Assembly: GCA_009705165.1 (NCBI GenBank)
Contig: WLCU01000037.1
Span: forward strand, 1 to 8,487
Source: Actinomycetota bacterium
GTDB taxonomy: Bacteria > Actinomycetota > Actinomycetes > Nanopelagicales > Nanopelagicaceae
Direction: 5' to 3'
DNA: 8,487 nt
Below are positions 7,388-8,487 of this stretch, one piece after another. The notes beneath the pieces are model-generated. The model searched no databases and was not told the DNA's origin. It saw nothing but the letters and a program-made list of their open reading frames with translations. The position numbers and the translations under genes were made by a program. Numbering within the stretch: position 1 is the stretch's first letter; each line of letters opens with the position of its first letter.

Positions 7388-7627
7388 ATGGCCCTATTTC
7401 GACTTAGCATCTCACTTCCTGATCGCCCAGGTTCTCTTGGTCTTCTTGCATCTGCAATTGGCGCAGCTGGTGGAGATATTCGCGGATTAGTAGTTCTTAA
7501 ATCTGAAGATGGTCGCGGTTATGACGATATAACAGTTGCGGTGCCTGGTAGTGATCCAACGGATTTACTCAACGTGCTGGGAGCCATTGGCGGGGTAGAA
7601 GTAGTTTCGATTAGCCCCGTTGAATAA
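7388..7627 (+). CDS. stand-alone ACT-domain protein
   Basis: 79 residues made up of a single ACT fold (beta-alpha-beta-beta-alpha-beta). LFRLSISLPDRPGSLGLLASA (3-23) is the first strand plus the DRPG(S/A)L turn that shapes the amino-acid site in ACT domains. IRGLVVLK (31-38) and YDDITVAVPG (45-54) are the next strands, DPTDLLNVLGAI (56-67) the second helix and GVEVVSISPVE (69-79) the last strand. ACT domains bind amino acids or other small ligands and usually regulate an attached enzyme; here there is no attached domain and no amino-acid biosynthesis gene nearby, so the ligand and partner are unknown. It may act in trans. Its start looks leaderless (-10 at 7376-7381). It lies 34 nt after the Rieske gene and overlaps the end of galK by 17 nt on the opposite strand. 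Confidence 0.87.
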   Translation: MALFRLSISLPDRPGSLGLLASAIGAAGGDIRGLVVLKSEDGRGYDDITVAVPGSDPTDLLNVLGAIGGVEVVSISPVE

Positions 7628-8487
7628 TTTCTGCGCCTTGGCTTGGAAGTGAAGTAAAAAAGCGTGGCGCTTTAAATTTATTTTCTGCAAATACTTTTTC
7701 TACGGCAGCAATTGTCTGGCGAACCTGAGCCGCTTTAATTAAAGCGATTGCGCTTCCTCCAAAACCTCCACCAACCATGCGGGCTCCTAATGCCCCAGCT
7801 GAAAGCGAAGCATCAACGGCTGCGTTAAGTTCAGGACACGATACGTTGTAATCATCGCGAAGGGATGCGTGAGATTGATTGAGTAATATTCCAAGTGCTA
7901 CGAAATTCTTGGTTTCAAGTGCTAGAACGGCCTCCATTACGCGCTTCATTTCAGTGACTGCATGGCGCGCGCGCTTAAACTCGGTGTCACTAATTTTGCT
8001 TCGGGATGCTTCTAATGTAATCAAATCTAATTCGCGCAAAGATTTAATTTCAAGTTTTTTGACCACCGATTCACATGCCGCTCGGCGTTCGGCGTAGCCT
8101 CCATCAGTTAGCGAGTGATGTGCTTGCGTATCAATGATCAAGAGCTCTAAACCACTAGATGCCACATCGAAAGCAATATTTTGTGTTGTGAGATCACGAC
8201 AATCAAGAAGTAAGGCCGAACCGGTTTGCGCCATTAGTGAAACTGATTGATCCATAATTCCGCAGGGAACGCCGACATATTCATTTTCAGCTTTTTGAGT
8301 TAATCTCGCCAACTCTTCGAGTGAGTAACCAAAAGAAAAAAGATGGTTAAGTGCAGTTGCGACCGAGCATTCAAGCGCTGCCGAAGATGACAGGCCCGCA
8401 CCAAGTGGCACATGACCATCAATCATTATGTCGATGCCTTTTTCTAGCCCCATGGCCCACATCACTCCAAGTGGGTAGCGCTCCCAT
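7611..8487 (-). CDS. galK: galactokinase, 3' part (5' end outside window)
   Basis: GHMP-family kinase that phosphorylates galactose to galactose 1-phosphate with ATP, the first committed step of the Leloir pathway, in the cytoplasm. The 291 codons present (first complete codon 8486-8484, stop TAA at 7613-7611) cover roughly the C-terminal three quarters of a usual ~380-residue enzyme; the N-terminal sugar-binding signature is off the right edge. Residues counted from the first codon: the ATP-binding loop PLGAGLSSSAALE (27-39), the catalytic-Asp segment CGIMDQ (75-80, D79), LRDDYNVSCPEL (209-220) and GHMP motif 3 GARMVGGGFGGSAIALI (234-250). All are intact, and the LRDDYNVSCPEL motif marks galactokinase rather than homoserine or mevalonate kinase. 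GTG 8465 and ATG 8462 are internal, because WERYPLGV before them is in frame and fits the family. Converges with the ACT gene. Confidence 0.95.
   Translation of the reverse strand, partial: WERYPLGVMWAMGLEKGIDIMIDGHVPLGAGLSSSAALECSVATALNHLFSFGYSLEELARLTQKAENEYVGVPCGIMDQSVSLMAQTGSALLLDCRDLTTQNIAFDVASSGLELLIIDTQAHHSLTDGGYAERRAACESVVKKLEIKSLRELDLITLEASRSKISDTEFKRARHAVTEMKRVMEAVLALETKNFVALGILLNQSHASLRDDYNVSCPELNAAVDASLSAGALGARMVGGGFGGSAIALIKAAQVRQTIAAVEKVFAENKFKAPRFFTSLPSQGAEIIQRG
7659..7673. terminator. weak hairpin, possible terminator for the ACT gene
   Basis: AAAGCG (7659-7664) and CGCTTT (7668-7673) form a perfect 6-bp stem around TGG, about 30 nt after the ACT stop codon and inside the galK 3' coding sequence. 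The stem has only three G-C pairs, and the following TTTAAATTTA is T/A-rich rather than a clean T-run. It is a low-confidence termination candidate for the + strand transcript and may just reflect galK codons. Confidence 0.25.

Noticed and set aside
7611..8465. galK as a complete short gene starting at GTG 8465 (or ATG 8462)
   Set aside because: The frame stays open to the edge and encodes family-like residues before it, and the N-terminal galactokinase signature is missing, so the gene is simply cut by the window end.

Overview
The window looks like core chromosome from a streamlined, low-to-mid GC actinobacterium. The best guess is the freshwater acI / Nanopelagicales group ('Candidatus Planktophila' / 'Nanopelagicus'). 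This is inferred from four things: single-chain alpha2-type glycyl-tRNA synthetase followed by dus, dgt and dnaG (the actinobacterial order); coding with almost no gaps; AT-leaning codon use (GC in the mid-40s by eye on sampled lines); and actinobacterial-looking protein variants. No mobile element, CRISPR array, phage gene or insertion sequence is visible.

Region 1 (59-6297, all +) is one tightly packed gene train: glyS, dusB (overlapping glyS by 31 nt), a YdcF/DUF218 membrane-anchored protein (abutting dusB), dgt (4-nt overlap) and dnaG (10-nt gap). It reads as a housekeeping operon joining translation (tRNA charging, tRNA dihydrouridine) to replication (dNTP control, primase). Most junctions carry a visible Shine-Dalgarno sequence.

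Region 2 (6298-7387) holds a tRNA-Asn(GUU) gene without encoded CCA. It is followed by the most unusual gene here: a 295-aa protein joining a four-helix DoxX-type membrane domain to a twin-arginine-like transmembrane segment and a Rieske [2Fe-2S] domain. Its own start looks leaderless, but a strong internal Shine-Dalgarno precedes an in-frame ATG exactly at the start of the Tat-Rieske half, so the gene might make two products.

Region 3 (7388-8487) has a 79-aa stand-alone ACT-domain protein, again with a leaderless-looking start. It converges on and overlaps by 17 nt the 3' end of galK (galactokinase, - strand), whose 5' part runs off the right edge.

Most of the window is ordinary core genome. 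The items worth a second look are the DoxX-Rieske fusion with its topology and internal start, the leaderless promoters, and the tail-to-tail overlap.
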